A stretch of 64,000 nt of DNA from Colius striatus (lineage: Eukaryota > Chordata > Aves > Coliiformes > Coliidae): contig NC_084768.1 in the NCBI RefSeq assembly GCF_028858725.1, positions 31,712,664 through 31,776,663 on the forward strand. The letters run 5' to 3'. This document shows positions 1-10,503 of this stretch, piece after piece; positions within the stretch are counted from its first letter, which is position 1, and every line of letters starts with the position of its first letter. The notes below the pieces were generated by a model. That model was given only the letters and a program-made list of their open reading frames with translations, did no database searches and was not told the DNA's origin. Made by a program: the position numbers and the translations under genes.

Positions 1-3000
1 GGAGTGGGCATCAACAGCAGCGAGGCAGGCGCCGGAGGACACGCTCCAGATGCGGATGTGTCTGTCGCTCGTCCCACCACCAGTGGCAAGGACGTTGGAC
101 TGCCACGGGCACCACGCCACAGCCTGAGGGAAAAGGGTTCCTGGGTTCCTTTCCAGCCATGCAAGAGGCAACCACGCACAGCCAGGGCTACGTGTCTGCC
201 TTGAACTCAGGCGCGTGCCCGCAGCAGCCCTGCGCTCACCTTGACAGCACCCTGGTGCTGAGTGAACGTCTGTACAGGAGCATAGTCTCTGCTGTCCCCT
301 TGTGTGCATGGCCAGATGTTCACCAGGTTGTCGTTGCCACCACTGGCCAAGTAGCGGCCATCTAGCGACCACTTGAGCCCACACACCTCCTGTGTGTGGC
401 CAACAAGCGTGGCCACGTGATGCTGAGCCACTCTGACATCATGGTGGTGGATGTGGCCACTCCGTGCCCCACTGCAGAGAGAAGGTTTATATGATCAGGC
501 TGGCACGTACTTCAACCCAAATCGCTTTTCATGCTGTTGCAAGACTGCTCTACCTGCTGCTGGGTTTCAGCCAGTGGTACAGGCAGCACTGGCCTGTTGG
601 TGTGAGCAAAGCAGCGACAAAAGCACTTCATGACTTCAGCACAAAGGGCAAGAGGAGAGGCCTTCTCACAGTCCCAACAGAACAGGCTGAGTAAGAATCC
701 CAAGGCAGGAGAGAAGCTCTTCTCTGCCATCCCTAACCTGCACCACACTCAGATCTAGGACAGGAATCTGCAGTGGCTGGACACTGCCCTTCACCTACCC
801 CACCCCTGCTTTACCTGGAGAGGATGTGGCTGTTCCAGCTGAGGGACCCCACACGAGAAGAATGGCTGGTCATGTTGCGGAGACGTTTCTGTTGCTGTAC
901 ATCCCACAGCTAGAGAGGCAGAGCAGTAAGTTTGAGATGAAGAAGAAACCCAAGCCCTGTTGCTTTGCCCTAGGAACCTCCCTGCACAGGCTTCAACGTT
1001 CAGCTGTGTCAGTAGGGGAGCAGACATAATTTGTACCTCCCGCCTACAGAGCAGAAGGTAGCTCCAGGTGTCAGAAAACCTCAAAACTCAAGCTCTGCCT
1101 TGCATGCCAGGTCCCTGGCCTTGGGCATTTCTGCCCCAGCTAAGACGAGTCAGGATGCATTGCATCCTTGCACTAGCCAAACCTCTGTCCCAAGCTCCCA
1201 AAGCTCCAGCAGTTCCTAGAAAACACCTCTAGTTTTAACTCCTGCACTCACCTGGACCTCAGCATTACTTGTGCCAACAGCAAGGTAGTTTCCTTCTTTA
1301 GTCCATGACACAGAGGAAATATAATCATCTGAATTCTCCATCTGCAGCAGCTGGATAATCTCCCCAGAAGTGTAGCTCCACAGATAGACAAAGTTGTGCA
1401 GAGCCACTGCCAGGAAGTTCTGAGAGCTCCAGTCAATGAGATTCAGGTCTACAATTTGGAAGAGCAATGCAGGTCACACTGTGCTTACCTGAAGAGTCCT
1501 GCCCTTCCCCAGTGCTGATGCCAGACCTTCCACCTGTACCAGGTGAGTGTGTGCACATGCACACACACGTACAGGTGAGGGGAAGCCTTCTGGGTGTCTC
1601 CATGCCCAGCTAGTGGGGTCAGGTGGCCCTGATCCAAGTCACCTACACAGCACTCCCGACTACTGTTCCAGAGTGTCTCAGTGTAGCCTCACGGGAAGTG
1701 CCCTGTGCCAGCCTGAGTCCATACGGCTGTACTGAGACAGCCCAGTTACGCTGTCCTTGGAACTGCAGTCCAGTGCAGAATGATCTCAGTGCTCAGCACC
1801 CAGCACTGCAGCCTACTTACAATAGTCATTGTGGATCTCTGGTGCATCCAGGATCCGGTCTGGCATCGAGGGGATGTATCTGCCATTCTTCCTGCTGGAG
1901 CCAGGAGTTGTTTTCTGACTGTAGAGCACTTTCAGGTTATTCTGATAGCCTAGATGCAGAGGAACAGATTTGTTGACCCGAGTTAACCGTTTCCTCCCAG
2001 CTAAGCACTGCTCACCTCACTAGAAATCCCTTCCAGTGACAAGTCCTGAGAGAAAAGAGCTGCCCTCAGAAGAGCACAGTGTGCTGCCATCACTGGCACT
2101 ATGAGCTGCTGAACTAGGCTGAGCTCCCATTCCCCAAGTCACAGGAACAGGCTTAACTGACAAGCACTTGGTTTTCCGTACCCCGTTGCATTTAGTGACA
2201 GTTAAGCTGTAAGGTGTACAGCAGAGAGTCAGGAGCTCTTGCAGACCAGACCTCAGGTTTGCCACCTGCAGTAGTAGCAAGCAGTTGGTAGCCATTTCAA
2301 CTTTTGTTAATAAGTTCATATAGCTGTCATGCAGCCCCTTAGCTTCAGGAACCCTAATGAGGGTCGCTCCAGTGTGCAGAGGAACTCTGAGATGAAGCTA
2401 TTTTATCTCTCCTGTGTCCACAGGCAGGACCTCTGTGCTGCTGTTGCCCAGCTCAGATCTCTCCAGCTGGGTCAACGTACACAGCCCCTGGCTCATACCT
2501 TCTGGAGCATTCTGTGGCTTTCCACTGAGGCGGAGGATCTTTGCTTCTTCTACATCGAAGCCATTCAGATTCATTGCCCAGGCTTTCTGCTGCTCCTACA
2601 GAGACAAACCACCCTCAGAGAGATGCATTTGAGACACAAAAGCTAGACTGCAATTAAAACGGCAGCTGGCAGAGCATACACCTAAACCCTTCTCTATAAC
2701 CCACAGCTATGCTGTGGGAATCAGCTACAGACAGGCCAAAGTAGTTTTTCCTCAGACTTCATCATGTTGCCACTCTTTGAAAATGTGAGCAGGACAAGTT
2801 CAGTGTCTCATTGCCAATGGGGAAAGCCACAGGGGGCTAAATGCTTCATAAACAGATCTCAGAACACAGTGTAAACATTCCAGAATAGCTCCCCATGTAG
2901 ACACTGTTCTAGAATAGCTACCACCAGCAATTTTCCTGTGCACAAGCGCACAGCTTCGTGTCTCCCTAGCCTGCTGTACTTTAAAGCCCTGTTAGCCCAA

Positions 3001-4376
3001 AGCTGAAATTTGCTACCAGAACTGGTAGCAAAAGTGGAGTGAGTGGAGTGAGTGGAGTGAGTGGAGTGAGTGGAGTGAGTGGAGTGAGTGGAGTGAGTGG
3101 AGTGAGTGGAGTGAGTGGAGTGAGTGGAGTGAGTGGAGTGAGTGGAGTGAGTGGAGTGAGTGGAGTGAGTGGAGTGAGTGGAGTGAGTGGAGTGAGTGGA
3201 GTGAGTGGAGTGAGTGGAGTGAGTGGAGTGAGTGGAGTGAGTGGAGTGAGCTCTTCCCTGTCTGTACAGAGCAGCTATACTTAGGCTCTCAATGAGCAGC
3301 TGTGTATCTGTCCCCTCTACAGCTTCTACCTCATCCCAGGCTCCTGAAACCCAGAGCTGGAAGCTGGGCCTGTCAGCCCTCCTGTGTCCACTTGATAGAA
3401 CTTACAGTTTGCTTCTCTGTCATAGGCCAGGAAGGATTAGGGGTGCAGTCGTGATCATTGTAGCAATTGTAACTTAGCAACTTACCTTCTTGGTAGGTGA
3501 CTCATCAGCAGGGTCGTTTTCTTTGGTTAGGAGGAAGTTGGCCATCTCCATCTGCATAGTGCTGCGGCTGGGAATGTAACGGTCACCCCCAGCCTTTGAT
3601 GGGGTGTTCTGAATTTTGGATCCAGATTTACCTGCATTCACATCCATAAATAGTGTCTTACAGCTATTGATCAGCCTGTATTAGAGCTTTTAAGAGACAG
3701 CACACACAACAGACAAACACCTACCAGACTAACAGGACTCAGAAAGCTCATGCCATCCAGTCACAGCTTGTATTTTTTTGTGCCACCCTGCCTCCCCCCC
3801 TCCAATAATTGCTCTAAGCTATACTTAGGGACTGCCAGGAGACAACTCCTTGGGTCTTGTGCAACAGTTCTAGAGGTCACAGTTAAGGAGAGGATGGAAA
3901 AGCACCATTACAGCATGTAAAGCTGTCAGGAGGCAGCCCTAGGCATGCTTGTCCCCAGCCACAGCTGGGCCAGCAAGGCTCAGCACTTTGCTCAGCCCCA
4001 GCACTGGGAACTCTACCCACCTCCTGGTAAGGAGGGGAAGGCCGGCAGCTCCCAGCAGCCCCGCGGCTTAGCCCACCTCATGGCTGACCAGCAAGCCGGC
4101 TAGGGCAGCGTGGCACGGAGCCAGGGTCCCACGGCTACGGGCACCAGCAGGGCGACGCTCCCCAGCCGCACCGTGCCGCCGCCACTCACCGGACGTCTTG
4201 GACGGCGTCTTGCTGGAGCTGTGGGAGCGATTGGCCGGCTTCATGGGTGACATGCTGGTGGTGGGGCTGTCGTTCTCCTTGGCCTTGCACTGCCAGCGGG
4301 CCAGCTGCGCGTTGGGGATCGGCGTGTCCAGCCTCAGCAGCCCGTGCAGGTCCGCCTCGAACACGAAGTGCGCCAT
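1..4376 (-). CDS. CDC20: Cell division cycle protein 20 (APC/C co-activator), 3' end outside window
   Basis: CDC20 activates the anaphase-promoting complex in mitosis, binds substrates through its WD40 propeller and is held in check by MAD2 and BUBR1. Eight coding exons are visible: 4190-4376, 3486-3631, 2499-2595, 1821-1949, 1252-1448, 815-909, 240-471 and 1-123. They give 402 codons in phase. The protein starts [14 protein letters not shown]. It has a C-box DRYIPSR at residues 79-85, a KEN box at 99-101, the MAD2-binding segment KILRLSGKP in exon 3, then WD40 blades such as [14 protein letters not shown] and [11 protein letters not shown]. Human CDC20 is 499 aa, so about 97 residues lie beyond the left edge. 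A splice acceptor lies 4 nt before the ATG, implying a noncoding first exon as in human. Identity is from near-continuous similarity to vertebrate CDC20. Confidence 0.97.
3034..3249. repeat. 9-bp minisatellite, 24 copies
   Basis: The unit GTGGAGTGA is repeated 24 times with no mismatch that I can see (216 bp). It lies in CDC20 intron 2, between the exons at 2499-2595 and 3486-3631. It creates a long Ser-Gly-Val open frame on the + strand that is a by-product of the repeat, not a gene. Such perfect purity suggests recent expansion and length variation. Confidence 0.97.
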
Positions 4377-4971
4377 GGCGCTGCGGGGGAGCGGCGTCAG
4401 CGGGGCACCGGCCGGGCCCGGGCCGCGCTCGGCTGCACGCCAGGGACCCCCGGCCACAGGGACCCCCCGGCCACAGGAGCGCCCCTCCGGGCCGCCCCCC
4501 GAGCCCCCTCCGCCACGGGATGCCCTCCCGGAGCCCCCCTCCGCCGCTCCTCAGGAGCTGTTTCAGCACAGCACTCCCCGTCCCCTCCTGCCACGTCTCA
4601 AGCCCCCTTCGCCACCAGCATCTCTCTCGGCCGACTTCACTCCAGGCTGCCCCCCGCACCTGCCCGGCCCCGGCTCAGGCTCGTCCCGGTACAGCCGGCG
4701 CGGTGCCGGCCGCTCCTCACCTTCCCCTGGCGGCCGCCCCTCGCTGCCCCCGCAGCATCTTTTAAACCCCACCGAGCCGCTCCTCCCGTTGGCCGCTTCA
4801 AACCCAACGGCCGCGCGGCGCCATGGCGACGGCCGCGTACAGCGCCGCGATTGGCTGGGCCGGGGGACCGGGGCGGTCCCGCCTGGCGCCTGCGGGAGCC
4901 GCCGGGGCCGGCGCTGGGACACGGGCGGGCGCGAAGAAGGGGCGGGGAGGCCGCGTAGCTGCGCATCTGGT
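4377..4971. other. CpG-rich spacer between CDC20 and MPL
   Basis: Only 595 bp separate the CDC20 start codon from the MPL stop codon, and both genes run leftward. The stretch is rich in G, C and CpG and holds the predicted CDC20 promoter. Open frames crossing it on either strand are GC-driven and look like no known protein. I find no AATAAA or ATTAAA on the minus strand here for MPL. Confidence 0.7.
4721..4860 (-). promoter_or_regulatory. CDC20: CDC20 core promoter and noncoding first exon (predicted)
   Basis: Reading the minus strand in order: a CCAAT box (4854-4850), a TTTGAA element at 4802-4797 that fits the cell-cycle homology region (CHR), a TATA-like TTTAAAAG at 4766-4759, and a consensus splice donor GGGGAAG|gtgagg with the exon edge at 4721. 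The matching acceptor lies directly before the coding exon (edge at 4380). A CCAAT box near a CHR is the known layout of G2/M genes repressed by DREAM and activated by NF-Y and B-MYB/FOXM1. The motifs are seen; their function is inferred. Confidence 0.55.
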
Positions 4972-7900
4972 TTATGTCGGGGCGGAGAGCGCGGCTGAGG
5001 GCGGCCCGCGCGGCTCCCAGCCGCTCATGAGCAGATAGGACTGGTTGGCGATGTCGGTGCCGGGCAGCCGGCCGGCAGCGTGCTCTGGCGGCGGCGCGCC
5101 CGCGTCCCGAAGCGGGCCCGGCAGCACCTCCAGCGGGCACGGCAGGATGGCCTCCTCCGGCGGCTGCTTGTAGAAGGCGTGGGCCTGGGGGTACACGGGC
5201 GGTGAAGGCTCCGCTTCGAGCTGCCCCCGGGCGGGGCGCAGCCGCTTTGCGCCCCGTCCTTGCGCCCTTACCTGGCTGTGCTTGCTGCTTTCGTGCAGGA
5301 AGCTGCCCAGGGCGCGGTGCAGGTCGGGGACGGGGGGCCAGAGCTTCTGCTTCATTTTGCTGGATGTGGGGAAGGGGGTGTCGAAGCCAGTCCTGGGGTG
5401 CCCTGTCGCCCCCAGGCAGGGTGCTGGACCCTCCCCGCTTACCTGTAGAGGGAGGGGAAGGTGCACCGCAGCCCCAGCAGCGCTCCGGTGAAGAGCAGCG
5501 GCACCACGGTGATGCTCGGGATGACCCAGCCTGCATTGGAGGAGCAACGCTGGGCCTCTGGTCCTCCCCGGACCAGCCGCCACCGAGCCCTCCGCAGCCC
5601 TGGCACCCTCTGCCTGACGCTCGTCATCCCGTTTCCAGCACCCTCGGTCTCCTGCCCCTGACTGAGGGGCTTCTCTGGCTGCAGCCTCAGCTCCTGCCCC
5701 GTCCCTTACCCGCATCAGCTACGGCATCGACCGTGACAGGTTTGGACCAGGCGCTCCAGCTGCCCCGGTACCACGGCCCGCTGGGCTGGGCCCGCACCTG
5801 GGCGCGGTAGCGGGCACCTGGCCGGAGGTCCAGCACTTCTTTCCTTGCTGCCCGTGGGACCTGCAGGACCTGCAGGGCAGAGCCGAGCTGGAGATGACGG
5901 CTGCTGCGGGGCAGCGCTGCAGCGCTTGTCTGTGCTGCCTGACCCCGTGTGTGGGCCACGTGTCAGCAGCAGAGCTGCACAGGGAGCCCTGGCCGTGCCT
6001 TACCTTCCAGTCGTGGCTGTTCTCCGTGGCATAGCGGACCTGGTAGTCCAGCTGCTCTGCCAGCGCCTCCAGAGGCGGCAGCCACTGCAGGCTCAGCCGG
6101 CCCTGCGACACCGTCGCCTGTGTGAGCTGCGGGGCCTCTGTGAGCACTGTTGCGGATGGGGACACGTCACCGCCGTGGAACGGGACGCGGGGCGCTGCAC
6201 TCTGCCAGCTGGGCAAGGGCAGAGGCTGTGGCGGCGCCGGGACTCACCAGCCTGGTGTAGCCAGAACGGCTCCTTGAAGTAGCTGCGCGTGGGCAACGTG
6301 GGGCTATGAGTGACGTTCACCAGGACAGAGATGGCACTGCCAGCCCTGGGCTGGAAGGTGCAGGTGTGGGTGCCCTGTGCCCCCACGCTCATCTCCTCGC
6401 ACCACTGCCATTCGTCTTCCCTGTGCGAGGAGCGGGGAGCCAGTCAGCCCGACCATGCTGGCCCTGCTCCCCTCACCTGCGGCCAGCCCTGCTCTGGGGT
6501 CACCCTGTCCCCACAGCCAGCGCTGCCTTGCTTCTCCTGTGCTTGCCCAGGAAAGCCAGGGCCGCCCGTAGCTGCGAGAGGGGTGGTGGGCAGGTGCAAG
6601 GTCAATGGTGGTAGGGACAGGGCACAGGGCCATAGGGCACAGGGTGAGATGGGGAACCCTGAGTAGGGCTGGTGGTCCCCTCTGCCTGAGCATCATGTCC
6701 CCACCGTGCCCCTTACCTTGTGCCAGCCCCGCTGGGAGGTGGCCGGTAGAAGAGCTGATGGGAGCCGTGGGGCTCCGCAGGGTCCCAGCCCCACTTGCAG
6801 TGCATGTGCCTCAGGTCAGGGGTGCTGCAGCACAGCCCGATGTCTCCTGGGCAGGCGAGAGCCAAGGTGGGCTGCTTCTCCCTGGCCCCCCAAACCCAGG
6901 TGCTGCACTTTGCCTTCCCCAGGACCAGCAGCTCCAGCTGCCCCCCTGCTGTGCCCGCCAGTGCCCAGGGAGGGGACGGCAGCTCACCAGAGGAGCGGGG
7001 GGTCTCTGCAACCACTGCCTGTGACCAGGGCCCCCAGACGCCGTCCATGGAGGTGCCGTCGGGTTTGCTGCGCACCTGGATGTGGTACCTCACCCCTGGC
7101 CACAGGTCCCGCAGGACCACCCAGGTGTTGGCCTGGACCAGCCCCTGCAGGAGAGGGGCCAGGCTGGGGAGCAGCTGCAGCCCCCAAATCCCCCTGCCTG
7201 TCCCTAGCCCCTGTCTGTACCTGCCATGCTCCTGGGGACGCTGTGGCTGTCCCGGCCGTGGGGGTGTGGGTGCTGAGGTCTGTCTGTCCGGGGGTGTCCC
7301 TGCGGCGCTGCCTGCTGCGGTCCGGCGCGGTGCTGCAGAGCATCTCTGTGTTGCTGGCGGGGCAGCACTGCAACTCGTAGAGGAAGAAGCTCGGGTAGTC
7401 AGCGAGTGGCGGCTGCCAGGACACGTGGAGCTGCCCCACAGCCCCAGCCCAGCGGGCAGAGATGTTTGCTGGGGGTGCGATGAGACCTGTGGGCAACGTG
7501 CAGGGCTGTTCAGCCTCCCACGGCAGCCGCTGGCCGGGCACCTCCCAGTGCTGCCGGGGACACCTGATGGTCCCTCCAGGGCTGCTGACGTGCAGGTGCA
7601 GGGTGCTGCAGGCTGCCACAGCGGGCACAAGGGCACGGGACCCGGGTCTGGGGACTGTCCTGGTGCCACAGGGGTGTTGCCCAGCGGGAGGGACTCACCC
7701 ACTGTGTCCACGCTGAGCTCCCGCGAGTACTTGGTCTGGTTGGTGGTGACATCCAGGACGTGAAGGTAGAGCTGTGTGAAGAGCCGCACATCCTGGCTGG
7801 GGAAGACGCAGACGTGCCGTGTGGTATTGGCCCTATGGTGCCACGTGGAGATGCTGCACGCCGTGGGTGCATCCCTGAGGAACAGAGAGCGGGGTCCTGC

Positions 7901-10503
7901 AGCACCCTGTGCTTCCTGCCCGGGGCCAGGCTGGAGGCAAGGGGACCTGGGGCATGGCACCAAGATCTCAGTGCCACCAGTTCTTTCCCTGTGCCCTCAT
8001 CTGCTGCCTGGCATGGTCCGCTTTGGGCTGTGGGACAGCCAAGGCACTGGCTTTGCTGCAGGGTGTGGAGTGGCTGCTGTGTCTGTCCCGTGAGCTCTCC
8101 ACCATCTCTCCTTGCAGCCGGGAGCCGCTGGCATGGCACAGAGAGCTGCGGCACCCTGACCTCAGTGCTCTCTGTGCAGGCGAGGGGGAGGCTGATCCCC
8201 ACGATCTCTTACCTGCTGTACCGGTAGTAGAAGTGGCGCGTCCCACTGGGCACCTCCTCCTCCTCATCCCAGAAGCAGGTAAGGTCCTCGAAGGAGCGGG
8301 AGAAGCAGAGGATGTCCTCGGGCACCCCCGCCAGTAGCGCAGCATCTGGGAGGAGTGTGGGCATGAAGGAGCCTCTGGGCACAAACCCATCCCCAACCCC
8401 CCTCTGTCCCTCTGCCCCGTGCCTGCTGGCCAGCTCGCCCCTGTGCCAGCTCTGTGCTCGGGGGCCTGCGTGCTGTGCTGGCTGCTGGTTTGCATGGGGG
8501 CTGTGGCTGGTGGCAGGGCTCCCTCATGGCCCCCCTGCTCGTCCCTCCTCAGCACACATGGTCCTTTGGGACAAACAAACATCCCAAAATAGCCCTGTGG
8601 TCAGAGGGGGGCTCGGGGCCGGGCCATCGGGGGGAAGCAGCGCTGTCCTGCTCGTGCCGGAAGGTGCGCGGAAGTGAGATAAGGAGGAGCAGTGCTCCGG
8701 GGAGAGGGAAAGGGCCTCGGGGCTGGCGTGGGGCTGTGTGGGCCTGAGCAGGGGGAGATGCTCAGACCCTGGCCCAAGGACTGCCTGGGAGGCTGTGGGT
8801 TTCTCTGCCTCCCGCAGCAAGCGGCTGTCCCTGTGTTGCAGGGATGAACTGGAGCGTCACACCTGCAGGATCTCCATCCCAGGCACCGCTGGCTTTGCTG
8901 CACGTGGGCACTTGTCCCCGTTGTCAGGGATAAAGGGACAACCCCAAGATCCAGATGTGTGAAGCACAGGGATAGCCTTGCTGCCTCCAGCACTCCCTTC
9001 TCCCCTGCTGCCTCTGCCCTGGGACCCGCTCCAGCCCTTCTCCTGATGTGTGCTCCCTTCCCCAGGGGCTGCCTGCTGCTGCAAGACCCCACATCAACCC
9101 CCCTGCCAGTGCCTGTCCCTGCTCCATGTGCTGAGTGCATCGGTTCTCTGCTACACACTCCCTATGCTGCCAGTTGAGCCCAACCAAGGCAAATACTAAG
9201 GGACAGTCTCCAAATGTCCTTGCCACCTTCTTGGTGTCTCTCTTCTCTCCTTGCCCCTTCCCTTGCTCTTATCCCCCAGCCTTGTTCCTTCTTTCCCAGG
9301 CCTATATTGCCTTCCTCTCCCTGCCTGTGTCTCCTCCCTACAGACCACAGCTGCCTCACCCACCTGCTCTTCCCTTTTTGCAACCCACTGCCCTCACTCC
9401 AGGGTTTATGCTGGCTTTGGACCCCCCCCAGCTCCCACTGCCAGGGGATGGGGTGGCTGGATCCCAGCAGCATGATGGCACGGGGACTCATGACATCAGC
9501 AGGAGGCCACACTGGTCCTGTGGGCTACCAGAGCATCTGTGCTGGGAGCAGGCAATTTCCATGGAGGAGTGGCCGTGTGGCCACACAGCTCTGCAGCCTA
9601 CTGCCGAGCCAGCCACGGGCTTGGGGCATGCTGATGTCGCAGAGGATACAGGCAGAGGGAGGACAAGCCCAACCCCAACCTTCCTTACACTGACTCTGCA
9701 CTCCCAAGCCTGCCGTGGCCACAGACCTGGAGCTGGAGAGACGAGCAGACCAACAGGATTTTGTTCAGTTAACGCTTTTTATGGTGTTACAGAGGTGTTA
9801 AAAGGGCTAAAGAGAGGCTGGAAGAAAGCATGGACAGGTCTGAAAGGGGAGGAAGCTGAGAAGTGTCTCTCCCCAGTGCTGTGAGCTGGTCTGGGGGCAG
9901 CTGCCAGCTGAGCTGAGCCGAAGGGGCTTGTGGCAGGGTCACAGCAAGGCTGGCATGGATCAGTGGGACTGGCACGGGGCAGGGGGATTGGCCTGGCAGT
10001 GTCACCGCTGTGGCTGCGGTGTGCACAGCTGTGCCATCAGATGCTGGCTTGAATTTTGCTCAGTCTCTCATCGTAACACCAAACTTTTTGTGAGCGGGGA
10101 ACCTCTCTGCTACCCGTGTGGGGCTGGGAGCCCCAGGCTGCCATCCCAAAGGGGTGCTCAGGGGCTCCCAGGTCCTGCCTGCAGAGAGCAGGGACAGCTG
10201 TTTGCTGCCAGTACCCCAAGGAGTCCCATGGGTGGGAGGGGTGCTCTGTCACCCACCCTGAATGCTGCCCACACCCCCTCCTGCAACGGTCCCCTCCCCA
10301 ACCCTGAAGATCTTGGCTGCCGTGAGGTGCTTGCTGCACCTAGCATGCCAACTCCTCCCTCGACCATCCTTTTGAGGAGAAAATAACCCAGAAGACCTAC
10401 CTTGGGCTGTGACTGGCTCAGGGGCTGATGGTGGGCTGCAGAGGCTGAGCGGGACGGCAGAGAGCAGCGAGAGCAGACAGCCCTGGCGCAGGCAGACTGC
10501 CAT
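4972..10503 (-). CDS. MPL: Thrombopoietin receptor
   Basis: Type I cytokine receptor that signals through JAK2 and STAT5 for megakaryocytes and stem cells. Coding exons: 10401-10503, 8213-8345, 7699-7874, 7221-7486, 6988-7144, 6717-6846, 6248-6420, 6004-6137, 5710-5869, 5443-5530, 5272-5359, 4972-5220. They total 1857 nt and 618 aa in continuous phase (human 635 aa, also 12 exons). Signal peptide is at residues 1 to about 25. [18 protein letters not shown] marks the first cytokine module. The membrane-proximal WSxWS is intact (WSAWS, 462-466) while the distal one is degenerate (VWGPWSQ). The membrane helix is about 479-498 and box 1 LWPPVPDLH starts at 513. The tail ends near [12 protein letters not shown], keeping the human Y626 equivalent but not Y631. 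The juxtamembrane RWQFP of mammals reads RCTFP (499-503) here. Confidence 0.97.

Noticed and set aside
3034-3249. Regular direct repeats resembling a CRISPR array
   Set aside because: The units are contiguous 9-mers with no spacers in a vertebrate genome; it is a minisatellite.
3039-3284. Open frame coding a long Ser-Gly-Val repeat, elastin-like
   Set aside because: It is the translation of the 9-bp minisatellite inside CDC20 intron 2, on the wrong strand, with no splice or promoter context.
4198-4998. Long + strand open frame (266 codons) and overlapping frames in the CDC20-MPL spacer
   Set aside because: They are Pro/Ala/Arg-rich GC-driven frames antisense to CDC20 exon 1 and its promoter, with no similarity to known proteins.
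6713-7963. 416-codon minus-strand open frame across MPL
   Set aside because: It runs through introns and mixes frames; the spliced MPL exons in the same stretch explain the real coding sequence.
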